64,000 nucleotides of DNA from Bacteroidota bacterium (GTDB lineage: Bacteria > Bacteroidota > Bacteroidia > 2-12-FULL-35-15): NCBI GenBank assembly GCA_947504725.1, contig CANNHN010000004.1, positions 199,203-263,202 of the forward strand, written 5' to 3'. Below the pieces are notes generated by a model. It ran no database searches and had not been told where the DNA came from. It saw nothing but the letters and a program-made list of their open reading frames with translations. The position numbers and the translations under genes were made by a program. Each line of letters opens with the position of its first letter. Within the stretch, counting starts at the first letter, position 1. Positions 9,650-18,638 of this stretch are shown piece after piece.

Positions 9650-10372
9650 TTATTTTTTGTCGCCAAAAATGCGCAATAAAAAAAGGAATAAGTTTATGAA
9701 ATCTAAGTATAAATTTAATGCACCCATAATTACGAGTTTGCTGGTGGACTCAACTCCAAATTCAACACCAGCACCAATACGTTTTAGTTTTTGTACATCA
9801 TATGCTGTTAATCCAGTGAAAACCAACACCCCAATACAGCTGATGATATAACCCATGCTGTCACTTTGTAAAAAGAAGTTTATAAGACTAGCGATAATAA
9901 TACCAACTAGGCCCATCATCATAATAGAACCAAATTTTGTCAAATCAGTTTTTGTTGTATAACCTACAACTGCCATTAATCCAAACATTCCAGCCGCTGC
10001 TAAAAATGTTCCGAAAATTGACCCTGAAGTGTAAATCAAAAAAATGAAACTCAAACTAGCTCCCATCACTCCTGCATATACCAAAAACAACAGTAACAAT
10101 ACGGGGTAAGAAAATTTATTGTATCCTAAAGACATAGCAAGAACAAATCCTATTGGAGCAAACATTACTACATAACCTAATATACTAAGTCCGCCACCTT
10201 CTACATTAATGAGTAAAGAAAGTAATTCCATATTATTTCCGAAGTAATAAGCTACGATAGATGTTATTACTAAGGCAGCTGACATCCAAGAAAAAACACT
10301 TGCAATAAATGTTTTTGACATTGCAGATGTTTCTTGTTCTGATTGAACGTAATTAAAATTGTTAGTTTCCAT
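9650..10372 (-). CDS. Bax inhibitor-1 / YccA family membrane protein
   Basis: Integral membrane protein of the TMBIM (UPF0005) family, whose bacterial members include a pH-gated calcium leak channel. After a short polar N terminus (about 30 residues) seven hydrophobic segments can be seen, including a GLMAVVGYTTKTDLTKFGSI segment and the closing LNLYLDFINLFLFLLRIFGD, a family signature. The 240-residue length is normal. It is monocistronic: a good promoter lies 29 bp upstream and a terminator 20 bp downstream. Confidence 0.93.
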   Translation of the reverse strand: METNNFNYVQSEQETSAMSKTFIASVFSWMSAALVITSIVAYYFGNNMELLSLLINVEGGGLSILGYVVMFAPIGFVLAMSLGYNKFSYPVLLLLFLVYAGVMGASLSFIFLIYTSGSIFGTFLAAAGMFGLMAVVGYTTKTDLTKFGSIMMMGLVGIIIASLINFFLQSDSMGYIISCIGVLVFTGLTAYDVQKLKRIGAGVEFGVESTSKLVIMGALNLYLDFINLFLFLLRIFGDKK

Positions 10373-10400
10373 TTTTTTATTTTTTATAAAATATACATTG

Positions 10401-10432
10401 CAAAGATAATACCGATTGAAGGATTATGCAAA
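10401..10432 (-). promoter_or_regulatory. Bacteroidota-type promoter of the Bax-inhibitor-1 gene
   Basis: On the reverse strand TTTG (10432-10429), a 20-nt spacer and TATCTTTG (10408-10401). The start codon lies about 29 nt downstream. Confidence 0.65.
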
Positions 10433-10465
10433 ATTGTCAGTGTTCTTAACGTTTTTTGACAAATT

Positions 10466-11089
10466 TTAGTGCAATTTCGACCCAATCAAGCTAATAAACT
10501 CCTTGCGAGTGGTGTCTTTCAAGAACTCACCCGTAAATGCCGATGTTGTTGTAACGGAGTTCTGTTTTTGAATTCCGCGCATCTGCATGCACAAGTGAGA
10601 ACATTCAATAACAACTGCTACTCCTATCGGATTTAGAGTATTTTGAATACAATCACGAATTTCATTTGTCAATCGTTCCTGTACCTGCAATCTGCGAGCA
10701 TATGCATCAACAACACGTGGAATTTTACTCAATCCAACCACGCTACCATTTGGAATATATGCTACATGAGCTTTTCCAAAAAAAGGAAGCATATGATGTT
10801 CACACATCGAATACACTTCTATGTCTTTTACGATTACCATTTGACTGTAGTCTTCCTTAAACATTGCAGACTTAAGAATTTCTTCCGGATTCAAGTCATA
10901 GCCATGCGTTAAAAATTGCATAGCCTTTGCTACTCGTTCTGGAGTTTTTAAAAGACCTTCACGTTCTGGGTTTTCACCCATGTCTAATAAAATATTTTTG
11001 TATTTAGAAGCTATACTTTCAACAGATTTTGCATTGTATCTGTCAATTTTTTTGTAGCCTTCAACATCATCAAATTCATCGTGTCCCAT
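10466..11089 (-). CDS. folE: GTP cyclohydrolase I
   Basis: Converts GTP to 7,8-dihydroneopterin triphosphate, the entry to folate, tetrahydropterin and queuosine synthesis. The zinc site is intact: Cys96 and His99 in [19 protein letters not shown] and Cys167 in [11 protein letters not shown]. The [20 protein letters not shown] helix is characteristic. At 207 residues it is normal. It lies 28 bp downstream of the PTPS-like gene in the same direction, so the two probably form an operon that supplies a reduced pterin. Confidence 0.96.
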   Translation of the reverse strand: MGHDEFDDVEGYKKIDRYNAKSVESIASKYKNILLDMGENPEREGLLKTPERVAKAMQFLTHGYDLNPEEILKSAMFKEDYSQMVIVKDIEVYSMCEHHMLPFFGKAHVAYIPNGSVVGLSKIPRVVDAYARRLQVQERLTNEIRDCIQNTLNPIGVAVVIECSHLCMQMRGIQKQNSVTTTSAFTGEFLKDTTRKEFISLIGSKLH

Positions 11090-11117
11090 GTTATTTTAAA
11101 GTTAAAAGTTCTTTACG

Positions 11118-11534
11118 TTATTCTTCTCCGAAATATTCTACGTAATTGTTTTCTGTTTCGTATAGTTTTATGCAATGTAATTTGCAATCCATTGCATTTA
11201 CATGAGGCAACAACTCTTTCCAAATAGCAATGGCTACATTTTCTGTTGAAGGCATTAAACCTTTCATAAATGGAACATCTAAATTCAAATTTTTATGGTC
11301 TAATTTATCAGTAATATGAGTTCTAATAATTGAGCTCAAATCTTTTAAATTCACCGAATATCCCATATCTGGATTTACTTTTCCTTTTACAGTTACAAAT
11401 AAATTGTAATTGTGACCATGCCAATTTGGATTCGCACATTTGCCAAACACTTCAGTGTTTTGTTCATCAGTCCAGTTTTCATTGTGCAACTTATGAGCTG
11501 CGTTAAAATGCTCTTTTCTTGTTATATAAATCAT
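11118..11534 (-). CDS. 6-pyruvoyl-tetrahydropterin / 6-carboxytetrahydropterin synthase
   Basis: Acts on the product of FolE. Zinc ligands are His14 (HFNAAHKL) and His39 and His41 in CANPNWHGHNYNL, with Cys33 as catalytic base and the typical Glu near the C terminus (CIKLYETENNYVEY). The Cys is separated from the HGH by five residues, the spacing known from animal-type pyruvoyl-tetrahydropterin synthase, not the three-residue spacing of QueD. The product may therefore be 6-pyruvoyl-tetrahydropterin and not, or not only, the queuosine precursor. It is the first gene of a PTPS-folE unit. I leave the symbol empty because queD would overstate what can be seen. Confidence 0.88.
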   Translation of the reverse strand: MIYITRKEHFNAAHKLHNENWTDEQNTEVFGKCANPNWHGHNYNLFVTVKGKVNPDMGYSVNLKDLSSIIRTHITDKLDHKNLNLDVPFMKGLMPSTENVAIAIWKELLPHVNAMDCKLHCIKLYETENNYVEYFGEE

Positions 11535-11552
11535 AGTTTTTTAAATAGTATG

Positions 11553-11560
11553 CAAATATA
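11553..11560 (-). promoter_or_regulatory. Probable -7 box of the PTPS-folE unit
   Basis: The reverse strand reads TATATTTG, a match to TAnnTTTG, 18 nt upstream of the start. No clear TTTG -33 element is seen at the right distance. Confidence 0.45.
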
Positions 11561-11642
11561 CTACGAATTACGAATTTTACCGAATTACATGTATTCTTAG
11601 TAATACTGCAACAAACAACCTTTTCATTTGTTCAGAAGATGT

Positions 11643-11650
11643 TATATTTG
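11643..11650 (+). promoter_or_regulatory. Probable -7 box of the mqnB gene
   Basis: TATATTTG ends 5 nt before the ATG of mqnB. The nearest TTTG (11627-11630) is only 12 nt away, too close for a standard -33 element. Confidence 0.4.
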
Positions 11651-11655
11651 TTCTA

Positions 11656-12312
11656 ATGAAAATCTTAATTGTTTCCGCTACCAAATTTGAGATAGACCCA
11701 TTATTATCTAAAATGGAGTCAATGAACTCACCAGTTGGGCGAATAATTTCGTGTAAATTTAAAAATCTGGAGATTGATTTTTTGATTACTGGAGTTGGAA
11801 TGGTAGCAACTGCTTACCATACAGGAAAAGTATTGAATGAAACGTATGATGGTGCATTCAACTTGGGAATTTGCGGAAGTTTTAATCAGAATTTTGAACT
11901 TGGTACCGTTGTAAATGTTTATCAGGATTCTTTTTCTGAACTAGGAGCCGAGGATGATGATAAATTTTTGACGCTAGAAGCATTGAATCTACAAGGAGTT
12001 TCCAAAATCGAAAACAAAAGTGGTGCCATGCATGCTTTTATTGAAGCACTTCCAAAAGTTAACGGAATAACTGTAAATACTGCCCATGGAAATGATGCGA
12101 GTATCAAAAAAGTATACGAATTGTTTCATCCCTATGTTGAAAGTATGGAAGGTGCTGCATTTATGTTTGCCTGCGAAAACGAAAATATTCCATACGTTCA
12201 AATAAGAGCTGTTTCTAATTTTGTAGAAAAACGAAATCGCGATGCATGGAACATTCCTTTGGCGATAGAAAATTTAAACAAACAGGTTTTTGAAATTTTA
12301 AATGCATTATAA
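11656..12312 (+). CDS. mqnB: Futalosine hydrolase
   Basis: Removes the base from futalosine to give dehypoxanthine futalosine in the alternative menaquinone route. It has the nucleoside phosphorylase/hydrolase fold: ILIVSATKFEIDPLL at the N terminus, the LITGVGMVATAYHTG and NLGICGSF loops, and the SMEGAAFMFAC motif with the substrate-binding Glu. At 218 residues it is close to known MqnB proteins and is placed directly upstream of mqnD, which supports futalosine over other nucleosides as substrate. The intergenic space to mqnD is filled with a tandem repeat. Confidence 0.9.
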   Translation: MKILIVSATKFEIDPLLSKMESMNSPVGRIISCKFKNLEIDFLITGVGMVATAYHTGKVLNETYDGAFNLGICGSFNQNFELGTVVNVYQDSFSELGAEDDDKFLTLEALNLQGVSKIENKSGAMHAFIEALPKVNGITVNTAHGNDASIKKVYELFHPYVESMEGAAFMFACENENIPYVQIRAVSNFVEKRNRDAWNIPLAIENLNKQVFEILNAL

Positions 12313-12341
12313 AGGATTTCTCCGCTGCGGTCGAAATGACA
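12313..12341. repeat. Dispersed repeat unit of the type with a TCTCCGCTGCGGTCGAAATGA core
   Basis: A GGATTTCTCCGCTGCGGTCG unit directly after the mqnB stop. A related unit in the other orientation is found at 34222-34250 (TTTCGACCGCAGCGGAGAAA). Confidence 0.6.
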
Positions 12342-12395
12342 AAAGAGTAGAGTCGAAATGACAAAAGAGTAGAGTCGAAGTGACAATAAAATAAT
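12330..12395. repeat. 22-nt tandem repeat, three copies
   Basis: Two identical 22-nt units (12330-12351 and 12352-12373, beginning GTCGAAATGACAAAAGAG) and a third diverged unit (12374-12395) fill the space to the ATG of mqnD. They seem to have grown from the end of the adjacent dispersed repeat. Confidence 0.85.
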
Positions 12396-13265
12396 ATGAG
12401 TCAACCAACAACCAATAACCAACAATCTACAGTTATCACACTTGGTTTTAGCCCTTGTCCTAACGACTGTTTTATTTTTGATGCGATGTTGCATGGGAAA
12501 ATAGATCCGGAAGGTTTGGAATTTAAAGTGTTTATGGAAGATGTAGAGACGTTGAATCAAAAAGCATTTAAAGGCGAGTTGGATGTTACAAAATTGAGTT
12601 ATCACGCTTATGCTCATCTTGTAAAAGGATATCAGTTGTTAAATGCAGGAAGTGCTTTGGGAAATAACTGTGGTCCATTACTAATTTCTAAAAAAGAAAA
12701 TGTCACCCTGAGCGGAGTCGAAGGGTCACATCTCAAAATAGCTATTCCTGGAAAGTATACAACTGCTAATTTTTTATTATTACTAGCATATCCTGAAGCA
12801 AGAAATAAAGTAGAAATGGTATTTTCTGAAATAGAAAATGCTGTTATATCTGGAAAAGTAGATGCTGGTTTAATCATTCATGAAAACAGATTTACCTACG
12901 AACAAAAAGGATTGAAAAAGATTATTGACTTGGGTGAATATTGGGAAGATTTGGCAAAAGCTGCAATTCCATTGGGAGGAATTGTGATTAAAAGAAATTT
13001 TCCAGACGAAGTGAAACAGAAATTCGATCGTGTTTTGCGAAAAAGTGTGGAATATGCATTTGCAAACCCTAAATCTAGTCTTAACTTTGTAAAAGCAAAC
13101 GCTCAAGAGATGAGCGAAGAAGTAATGTATAAACACATCGATTTATACGTAAATAAATATTCGGTGGATTTAGGAGCAGAAGGAAAACGTGCAGTCAAAT
13201 TATTGTTTGATAAAGCACAAGAGTTGGGAGTCATTAATAAGATTGAGCACGACATATTTTTATGA
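12396..13265 (+). CDS. mqnD: 1,4-dihydroxy-6-naphthoate synthase with repeat-derived insertion
   Basis: Converts cyclic dehypoxanthine futalosine to 1,4-dihydroxy-6-naphthoate in menaquinone synthesis. Its fold resembles a periplasmic binding protein. Family marks are LGFSPCPNDCFIFDAMLHG, KLSYHAY, AGSALGNNCGPLL and KIAIPGKYTTANFLL. Two stretches look foreign to the family. Residues 2-12 (SQPTTNNQQST) are encoded by a CAACAACCAATAACCAACAA simple repeat. Residues 103-111 (VTLSGVEGS) are encoded by a dispersed palindromic repeat (12702-12729) in frame between two conserved motifs. Both keep the frame, so the enzyme is probably active. The start might be later, but no other ATG lies before the conserved LGFSPCPND. 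Confidence 0.92.
   Translation: MSQPTTNNQQSTVITLGFSPCPNDCFIFDAMLHGKIDPEGLEFKVFMEDVETLNQKAFKGELDVTKLSYHAYAHLVKGYQLLNAGSALGNNCGPLLISKKENVTLSGVEGSHLKIAIPGKYTTANFLLLLAYPEARNKVEMVFSEIENAVISGKVDAGLIIHENRFTYEQKGLKKIIDLGEYWEDLAKAAIPLGGIVIKRNFPDEVKQKFDRVLRKSVEYAFANPKSSLNFVKANAQEMSEEVMYKHIDLYVNKYSVDLGAEGKRAVKLLFDKAQELGVINKIEHDIFL
12702..12729. repeat. Dispersed palindromic repeat inside mqnD
   Basis: A 28-nt unit beginning GTCACCCTGAGCGGAGTCGA and ending GGGTCAC. Its core CTGAGCGGAGTCGAAG also forms the right arm of the palindrome at 43691-43705, so the same repeat family is present in an intergenic site of this window. Confidence 0.85.
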
Positions 13266-13266
13266 A

Positions 13267-13344
13267 CGTCAATGCGAGCGTAGCGCGGCAATCTCACATT
13301 TGCAGAAATGAGATTGCTTCAGTCGTTCCTCCTTCGCAATGACG
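13267..13344. repeat. Palindromic dispersed repeat with nested stems
   Basis: Outer arms CGTCAATGCGA (13267-13277) and TCGCAATGACG (13334-13344) pair with one mismatch. Inner arms GCAATCTCA (13288-13296) and TGAGATTGC (13309-13317) pair perfectly. The element fills most of the gap between mqnD and hldD and could fold into a cruciform or an mRNA hairpin. Confidence 0.8.
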
Positions 13345-13373
13345 GTTTGAAACAAATATTTAATTAGTAAACC

Positions 13374-14339
13374 ATGATCATAGTAACAGGCGCAGCAGGT
13401 TTTATTGGAAGTTGTTTGGTGAGTAAACTCAACCAAGAAGGGTTTACTGATTTAATATTGGTAGATGATTTCTCGGATGCAGAAAAGATGAAAAATTTAG
13501 AGAATAAAAAATATTCTCAAAAAATTCACCGCGATGAGTTCATTGTCTGGTTAAAAGAGAACCAACGTTTGGTGCAATTTATTTTTCACATAGGGGCTCG
13601 TACAGATACCACCGAATTCAATAAAGAAATTTTTGACAGATTGAATTTGAATTATACAAAAGACATCTGGAAAATTTGTGTGGAGTTTGGATTGCCCTTA
13701 GTGTATGCATCTTCGGCAGCGACTTATGGTTTGGGTGAATTTGGATATGACGATAACGAAGAAATAATCGAAAAATTAAAGCCATTAAATCCATACGGAG
13801 ATTCTAAAAATGATTTTGATAAGTGGGCTTTGAAGCAAGAAAAGAAGCCTTACTTCTGGGTGGGTTTAAAATTCTTTAATGTGTACGGACCAAATGAATT
13901 TCATAAAGGCAGAATGGCATCGGTAATTATGCATGCTTTTAATCAGATTCAGGAAAAAGGTTCCGTAAAATTATTCCGTTCTCACAATCCGAAATTTAAA
14001 GATGGTGAGCAGCTCCGTGATTTTGTATATGTGAAAGATGTGGTGGAAGTATGTCATTTTTTATTGCACCACCGAAAAGATTCTGGAATTTATAATCTTG
14101 GTTCAGGAAAAGCACGGACGTTTTTAGATTTAGTGAAAAACACATTTGCGGGAGTTGATAAAACACCACAAATTGATTTCATGGATACACCCATTGATAT
14201 TCGTGATAAATACCAATATTTTACTGAAGCCAATATGACTAAGATGAAATCCATTGGTTACTCAAAACCATTTCATACGTTGGAAGAAGGGGTGAAGGAT
14301 TATGTGAAAAATTATTTGGTGGGGAAGAAGTACTATTAA
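13374..14339 (+). CDS. hldD: ADP-L-glycero-D-manno-heptose-6-epimerase
   Basis: Epimerises ADP-D-glycero- to ADP-L-glycero-manno-heptose for the LPS inner core. It is an extended short-chain dehydrogenase: NAD(P) loop GAAGFIG at residues 6-12, the acceptor DDFSDAEKMKNL that is specific to this family, Ser113/Ser114 in YASSAATYG, and Tyr141/Lys145 of the YxxxK catalytic pair. FFNVYGPNEFHKGRMAS and GEQLRDFVYVKDVV complete the signature. At 321 residues it is full length. Its stop overlaps the stop of the convergent MerR gene by 3-4 nt. Confidence 0.95.
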   Translation: MIIVTGAAGFIGSCLVSKLNQEGFTDLILVDDFSDAEKMKNLENKKYSQKIHRDEFIVWLKENQRLVQFIFHIGARTDTTEFNKEIFDRLNLNYTKDIWKICVEFGLPLVYASSAATYGLGEFGYDDNEEIIEKLKPLNPYGDSKNDFDKWALKQEKKPYFWVGLKFFNVYGPNEFHKGRMASVIMHAFNQIQEKGSVKLFRSHNPKFKDGEQLRDFVYVKDVVEVCHFLLHHRKDSGIYNLGSGKARTFLDLVKNTFAGVDKTPQIDFMDTPIDIRDKYQYFTEANMTKMKSIGYSKPFHTLEEGVKDYVKNYLVGKKYY

Positions 14340-14695
14340 AGTGAAGCTCTAATCTCCATTAAATTACTCTTAATGGCTTTCAGTTTATTTTCGATTTCTG
14401 AAAATTGATTTTTCTCAATCTTCATTTCGTGTTTTACGGTTTTGCGGTTTTCTTTCAGGTATTTTTTTGCTCCATCCAAAGTCAAGCCTTGTTCTTTCAC
14501 AAGGTTGTAAATCACTTTAAAATTATCAATGTCTTCGGGAGTGAATAAACGATTGCCTTTTTTGTTTTTCTTAGGTTTGATAATATCAAATTCCTTTTCC
14601 CAAAAGCGAATCAGGGAAGTGTTTACTTCAAACATTTCCGAAACTTCACCAATGGTGTAGTACAATTTAACGGTATCGGTTTCTTTATAAGGCAA
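14336..14695 (-). CDS. MerR-family transcriptional regulator
   Basis: A 119-residue DNA-binding protein. The winged-helix MerR domain occupies residues about 10-80 (YYTIGEVSEMFEVNTSLIRF, WEKEFDIIKPKKNKKGNRLF, TPEDIDNFKVIYNLVKEQG), followed by a short coiled-coil dimerisation tail. No cysteine-rich effector loop is present, so it is not a typical metal sensor. Small MerR proteins of this form are common in Bacteroidota beside the M23 peptidase gene. Function unknown. It is convergent and slightly overlapping with hldD and lies downstream of the M23 gene in the same direction. Confidence 0.87.
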   Translation of the reverse strand: MPYKETDTVKLYYTIGEVSEMFEVNTSLIRFWEKEFDIIKPKKNKKGNRLFTPEDIDNFKVIYNLVKEQGLTLDGAKKYLKENRKTVKHEMKIEKNQFSEIENKLKAIKSNLMEIRASL

Positions 14696-14791
14696 TGCGT
14701 AGAGAAATTATAAATTGAAAATTATGAATTATAAATGAAAGATACTAATATTTTTAAATCTTGATACTTGTGTCCTGATATCTGATACTTC
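14696..14791. repeat. Simple A/T-rich repeats between merR and the M23 gene
   Basis: Imperfect copies of AATTATGAATTATAAAT and of GATACTTGTGTCCTGATATC follow each other. They are low-complexity direct repeats. No promoter or gene is evident. Confidence 0.5.
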
Positions 14792-15763
14792 TTAATCGAA
14801 AGACTGTGATGACTGTTCTGATAATTCGATTAACTTTTGATACTGTTCTGGTGTTAAGTCGTTGTAATAATAATTAATTGGATTCATTTTTTCGCCACCT
14901 TTCATTACTTCATAATGCACGTGCGGAGCAGTTGATAATCCAGTGCTTCCTACAAATCCAATTAGTTGTCCGCGTTTTACTTTTTGTCCTGGTCGAACTA
15001 CAAATTTCAACATGTGGCCATACAATGTTTTGTAACCGTAACCATGATTTAAAACAACGTGATTTCCATAACCTTGAGCTGCAGCATCGGCTCTTTCAAC
15101 GGTTGCATCACCAGTCGCGCGGATTTCTGTTCCTTGCGGTGCTGAAAAATCCATTCCAGGGTGAAACTCGGGAGTTTTATAAATTGGGTGCGTTCTCCAT
15201 CCGAATCCAGATGGTTGATGTCTTAAATCTTCGTTGGAAATAGGTTGAATTGCAGGAATAGCAGCTAAAAGTTGAGCTTTCCCTTTAACTAATTTTACAA
15301 CTTCATCAAAGGATTTCGATTGAATATAAAGCTGTTTGCTTATTCTATCTAGTCGCTTGCTGGTTTCTACCATCAATTCAGAATTCTGGTACCCTTGTAA
15401 TTCTTTATAGCGATCCACTCCTCCAAAACCAGCCTTTCTTATACTTGCAGGGATTGGTTCTGCTTCAAAAATGGTACGATAAATATTATTATCTCGTGTT
15501 TCAATATCGTCCAAAACTTCTGCTACTTCATTCATTCGGCTGTTTAGGAGCTCATACTGAAGTGTTAGTTCCTCTATTTCACGTTGTTTTTGCTTCTCTC
15601 TTGGTGAAGGGAAATATTTAAAGGCAATAATGATAGTAATGGTAGCAAACACCAATCCGGTAGCCAAATACGACAATACTTGCCATACGCGTTTGCGCAC
15701 AGGCACAGTCACCTTTTCGTAGGTAAGAGACTTAGTGTTGAATTTATAACTGATTTTGCTCAA
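14792..15763 (-). CDS. Membrane-anchored M23 (LytM) peptidoglycan endopeptidase
   Basis: Predicted cell-wall hydrolase or activator. A basic N terminus leads to one transmembrane helix (about residues 27-50), then a coiled coil (about 55-95) with the pattern of divisome-associated M23 proteins, a linker, and an M23 domain (about 180-300). Zinc ligands are His201 and Asp205 in FHPGMDFSAP and His283 in HVHYEV, with His250 (LYGH) and His281 as catalytic histidines, so the enzyme looks active. At 323 residues it is complete. It is divergent from alaS, an arrangement often seen in Bacteroidota. Confidence 0.93.
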   Translation of the reverse strand: MSKISYKFNTKSLTYEKVTVPVRKRVWQVLSYLATGLVFATITIIIAFKYFPSPREKQKQREIEELTLQYELLNSRMNEVAEVLDDIETRDNNIYRTIFEAEPIPASIRKAGFGGVDRYKELQGYQNSELMVETSKRLDRISKQLYIQSKSFDEVVKLVKGKAQLLAAIPAIQPISNEDLRHQPSGFGWRTHPIYKTPEFHPGMDFSAPQGTEIRATGDATVERADAAAQGYGNHVVLNHGYGYKTLYGHMLKFVVRPGQKVKRGQLIGFVGSTGLSTAPHVHYEVMKGGEKMNPINYYYNDLTPEQYQKLIELSEQSSQSFD

Positions 15764-15912
15764 TTTTCTTGGCTTTGCTTAATGCGAATTTACGCAAAAA
15801 AACTAAATTTGCAATCTTGTTACAGGGAATAAGGAATAGCCAATAGATAATATTTATGTCTTTTTTCTAAAACCTTGAACTTTGAACTTTCAAATATTGA
15901 ACTGAATAAAGA

Positions 15913-18567
15913 ATGGAATCAAGTAAAGTACGCCAAGCATTTTTAGATTATTTTAAATCGAAAGGACACGAAATTGTGCCGTCATCACCTATGGTTGTGA
16001 AAAACGATCCAACGTTGATGTTCATCAATTCGGGGATGGCGCCTTTCAAAGATTTGTTTTTAGGGAATGCTCCCATCAAATTTCCGCGTGTGGTGGATAC
16101 ACAGAAATGTTTGCGCGTAAGTGGAAAACATAATGACTTAGAAGAAGTAGGTGTAGATACATATCACCATACAATGTTTGAGATGTTGGGGAATTGGAGT
16201 TTTGGCGATTACTTTAAAAAAGATGCAATCACTTGGGCTTGGGAATTATTGACTGAAGTGTATAAGATTGATAAAAACAGATTGTACGTTACCGTCTTTG
16301 AAGGTAGCAAAGAAGATAATTTAGGATTCGATCAAGAAGCGTATGATATCTGGAAGCAATTTATTCCGGAAGAAAGAATTTTACGCGGAAACAAAAAAGA
16401 TAACTTTTGGGAAATGGGTGATATTGGTCCGTGTGGACCCTGTTCTGAAATTCATTACGATGGAAGAACAGAAGAAGAAATTGCAAAAGTAAGTGGAGCA
16501 TCAAGAGTGAACAATGACGACCCACAAGTGATAGAAGTGTGGAACAATGTGTTCATGGAATTTGAACGCAAAGCAGATGGTTCGTTGGTAAAACTTCCAA
16601 AACAGCATGTGGATACAGGAATGGGTTTTGAGCGATTGGTGCGCGTGTTACAAGGCAAACAATCCAATTACGATACCGATGTTTTTAAGCCGGTTATCGA
16701 TAAAATTGAAGAGCTTTCCGGATTGCGTTACAAACCGCAAGACGAAGAAAATCATCCCAAACAACTTATTGTAAACATTGCAATGCGTGTGATTGCCGAT
16801 CATATTCGCGCCATTTCATTTAGTATTGCTGATGGACAGTTGCCATCAAACACCGGTGCCGGATACGTGATTCGCAGAATTTTACGAAGAGCGATTCGTT
16901 ACGGATATCAATCGTTGAATTTGAAAGAACCTTTTATGTATCGTTTGGTTCCAGTGTTGGCACATCAAATGGGACAAGCATTTCCAGAATTGGTTTCTCA
17001 GAAATTGTTGATTGAAAAAGTAATCAAAGAAGAAGAAGCTTCATTTTTCAGAACATTGGAAAATGGTTTGAAACGAATTGATCAAGTGTGTGCGAATACA
17101 ATAAAAGAGAAGAAACAAATTGTAGATGGAGCAATCGTTTTTGAATTGTATGATACGTTTGGTTTCCCAATCGATTTAACATCTTTGATTGCTCGCGGTT
17201 ATGGATTGAGCATTGATGAAGAAGGATTCCAAAAAGAATTAGAAAAACAAAAAAATCGTTCACGTGAAGCAACTGCTGTTGATACAGGAGATTGGATTTT
17301 GGTAGAAGGAAGAAAGGCTGAAGAAGGCGGAAGGTTGTTTGTTGGATACAAAGAACTAGAAGCTGAAAGTAAAATCATTCAATACCGTAAAGTAAAAGCA
17401 AAAGGAAAAGAACAATTTCAAGTGGTGTTGGACAAAACGCCTTTTTATGCTGAGAGTGGCGGACAAGTTGGAGACATTGGAGTGTTAGAGTCAGCAAACG
17501 AAACCATTTCGATTACCGATACAAAAAAAGAAAACGGAATCATTATTCATTTTGCAGATAAACTTCCTGAAAATTTTACAAAAATATTTGTAGCAAAAGT
17601 AAATGCAGAAAGACGCGTATTAACGGAAAATAATCACAGTACTACCCATTTGATGCACGCTGCTTTGCGACAAGTATTGGGAACGCACGTTGAACAAAAA
17701 GGAAGTTTGGTAAACGATGAACAATTACGTTTCGACTTTTCACATTTTTCGAAAGTAACAGATGAAGAAATTGCACAGATAGAAGCAATTGTAAATCAAA
17801 AAATTCGCGAAAATATTGCAGTTGATATAAAAGAAATGGCAATTGATGAAGCTCGCAAAACTGGAGCAATGGCATTGTTCGGAGAAAAATATGGGGATTT
17901 GGTTCGTGTAGTTACAATAGATAAAAAATTCTCAATAGAGTTGTGCGGAGGAACACATGTTCCTGCAACTGGACAAATTGGTTTATTCAAAATTGTTTCA
18001 GAAGGAGCAGTTGCGGCTGGTATCAGACGGATTGAAGCAATCACTTCTGTGAAAGCAGAGGAGTTTTTTAATCAACAAATTGCTTTAGTAAACGAAGTAA
18101 AAACACTTTTGAAAAATCCGAAAGATGTTTTAAAGAGTTTGCAAGGTTTGGTGGAGCATAATTCTGAATTGCAAAAACAAATTGATCAGATGTTTCGCGA
18201 AAAAGCAAAAGGATTGAAAATAGAATTGTTGGCGAAGAAACAATCGATAAACGGAATTAATTTTATTGCTGAGAAAATTGATTTGGATTCGGCTGATGCA
18301 ATTAAAGATCTGTTGTACGAAGTAAGAAGTCAGGTAGATAATTTATTCATGGTGATAGGTGCTGAGGTGAAAGGGAAACCAAGTTTATCGATTATCATTT
18401 CTGATAATTTGGTGACAGAGAAAAACTTAAATGCTGGAACCATCATGCGTGATATCGCAAAAGAAATTCAAGGTGGTGGAGGCGGACAGCCGTTCTATGC
18501 AAATGCAGGAGGAAGTAATTTGCAGGGTATTGCTAAGGCGTTGGAAAAGGCGAAGACATATGTTTGA
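15913..18567 (+). CDS. alaS: Alanyl-tRNA synthetase
   Basis: Charges tRNA-Ala. The class II catalytic core starts at [20 protein letters not shown] and includes [15 protein letters not shown] and the TGMGFERL motif 3 region. The editing domain carries the zinc ligands [13 protein letters not shown] (HxxxH) and [15 protein letters not shown] (CxxxH). The C-terminal DHHA1-type domain ends with [14 protein letters not shown]. At 884 residues it has full family length. The leader contains AACTTTGAACTTTC-type simple repeats (about 15874-15900), so the true promoter is probably further upstream. Confidence 0.98.
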   Translation: MESSKVRQAFLDYFKSKGHEIVPSSPMVVKNDPTLMFINSGMAPFKDLFLGNAPIKFPRVVDTQKCLRVSGKHNDLEEVGVDTYHHTMFEMLGNWSFGDYFKKDAITWAWELLTEVYKIDKNRLYVTVFEGSKEDNLGFDQEAYDIWKQFIPEERILRGNKKDNFWEMGDIGPCGPCSEIHYDGRTEEEIAKVSGASRVNNDDPQVIEVWNNVFMEFERKADGSLVKLPKQHVDTGMGFERLVRVLQGKQSNYDTDVFKPVIDKIEELSGLRYKPQDEENHPKQLIVNIAMRVIADHIRAISFSIADGQLPSNTGAGYVIRRILRRAIRYGYQSLNLKEPFMYRLVPVLAHQMGQAFPELVSQKLLIEKVIKEEEASFFRTLENGLKRIDQVCANTIKEKKQIVDGAIVFELYDTFGFPIDLTSLIARGYGLSIDEEGFQKELEKQKNRSREATAVDTGDWILVEGRKAEEGGRLFVGYKELEAESKIIQYRKVKAKGKEQFQVVLDKTPFYAESGGQVGDIGVLESANETISITDTKKENGIIIHFADKLPENFTKIFVAKVNAERRVLTENNHSTTHLMHAALRQVLGTHVEQKGSLVNDEQLRFDFSHFSKVTDEEIAQIEAIVNQKIRENIAVDIKEMAIDEARKTGAMALFGEKYGDLVRVVTIDKKFSIELCGGTHVPATGQIGLFKIVSEGAVAAGIRRIEAITSVKAEEFFNQQIALVNEVKTLLKNPKDVLKSLQGLVEHNSELQKQIDQMFREKAKGLKIELLAKKQSINGINFIAEKIDLDSADAIKDLLYEVRSQVDNLFMVIGAEVKGKPSLSIIISDNLVTEKNLNAGTIMRDIAKEIQGGGGGQPFYANAGGSNLQGIAKALEKAKTYV

Positions 18568-18638
18568 AATGGAAGATGGAAAATGTGAAATATATTATGT
18601 AACTCTAATGCCACCTTTTCCCTTTGCCATTATACATC

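Noticed and set aside
12330-12395. Tandem 22-nt repeats considered as a CRISPR remnant
   Set aside because: Units abut directly without spacers and there are no cas genes; it is a plain tandem repeat.
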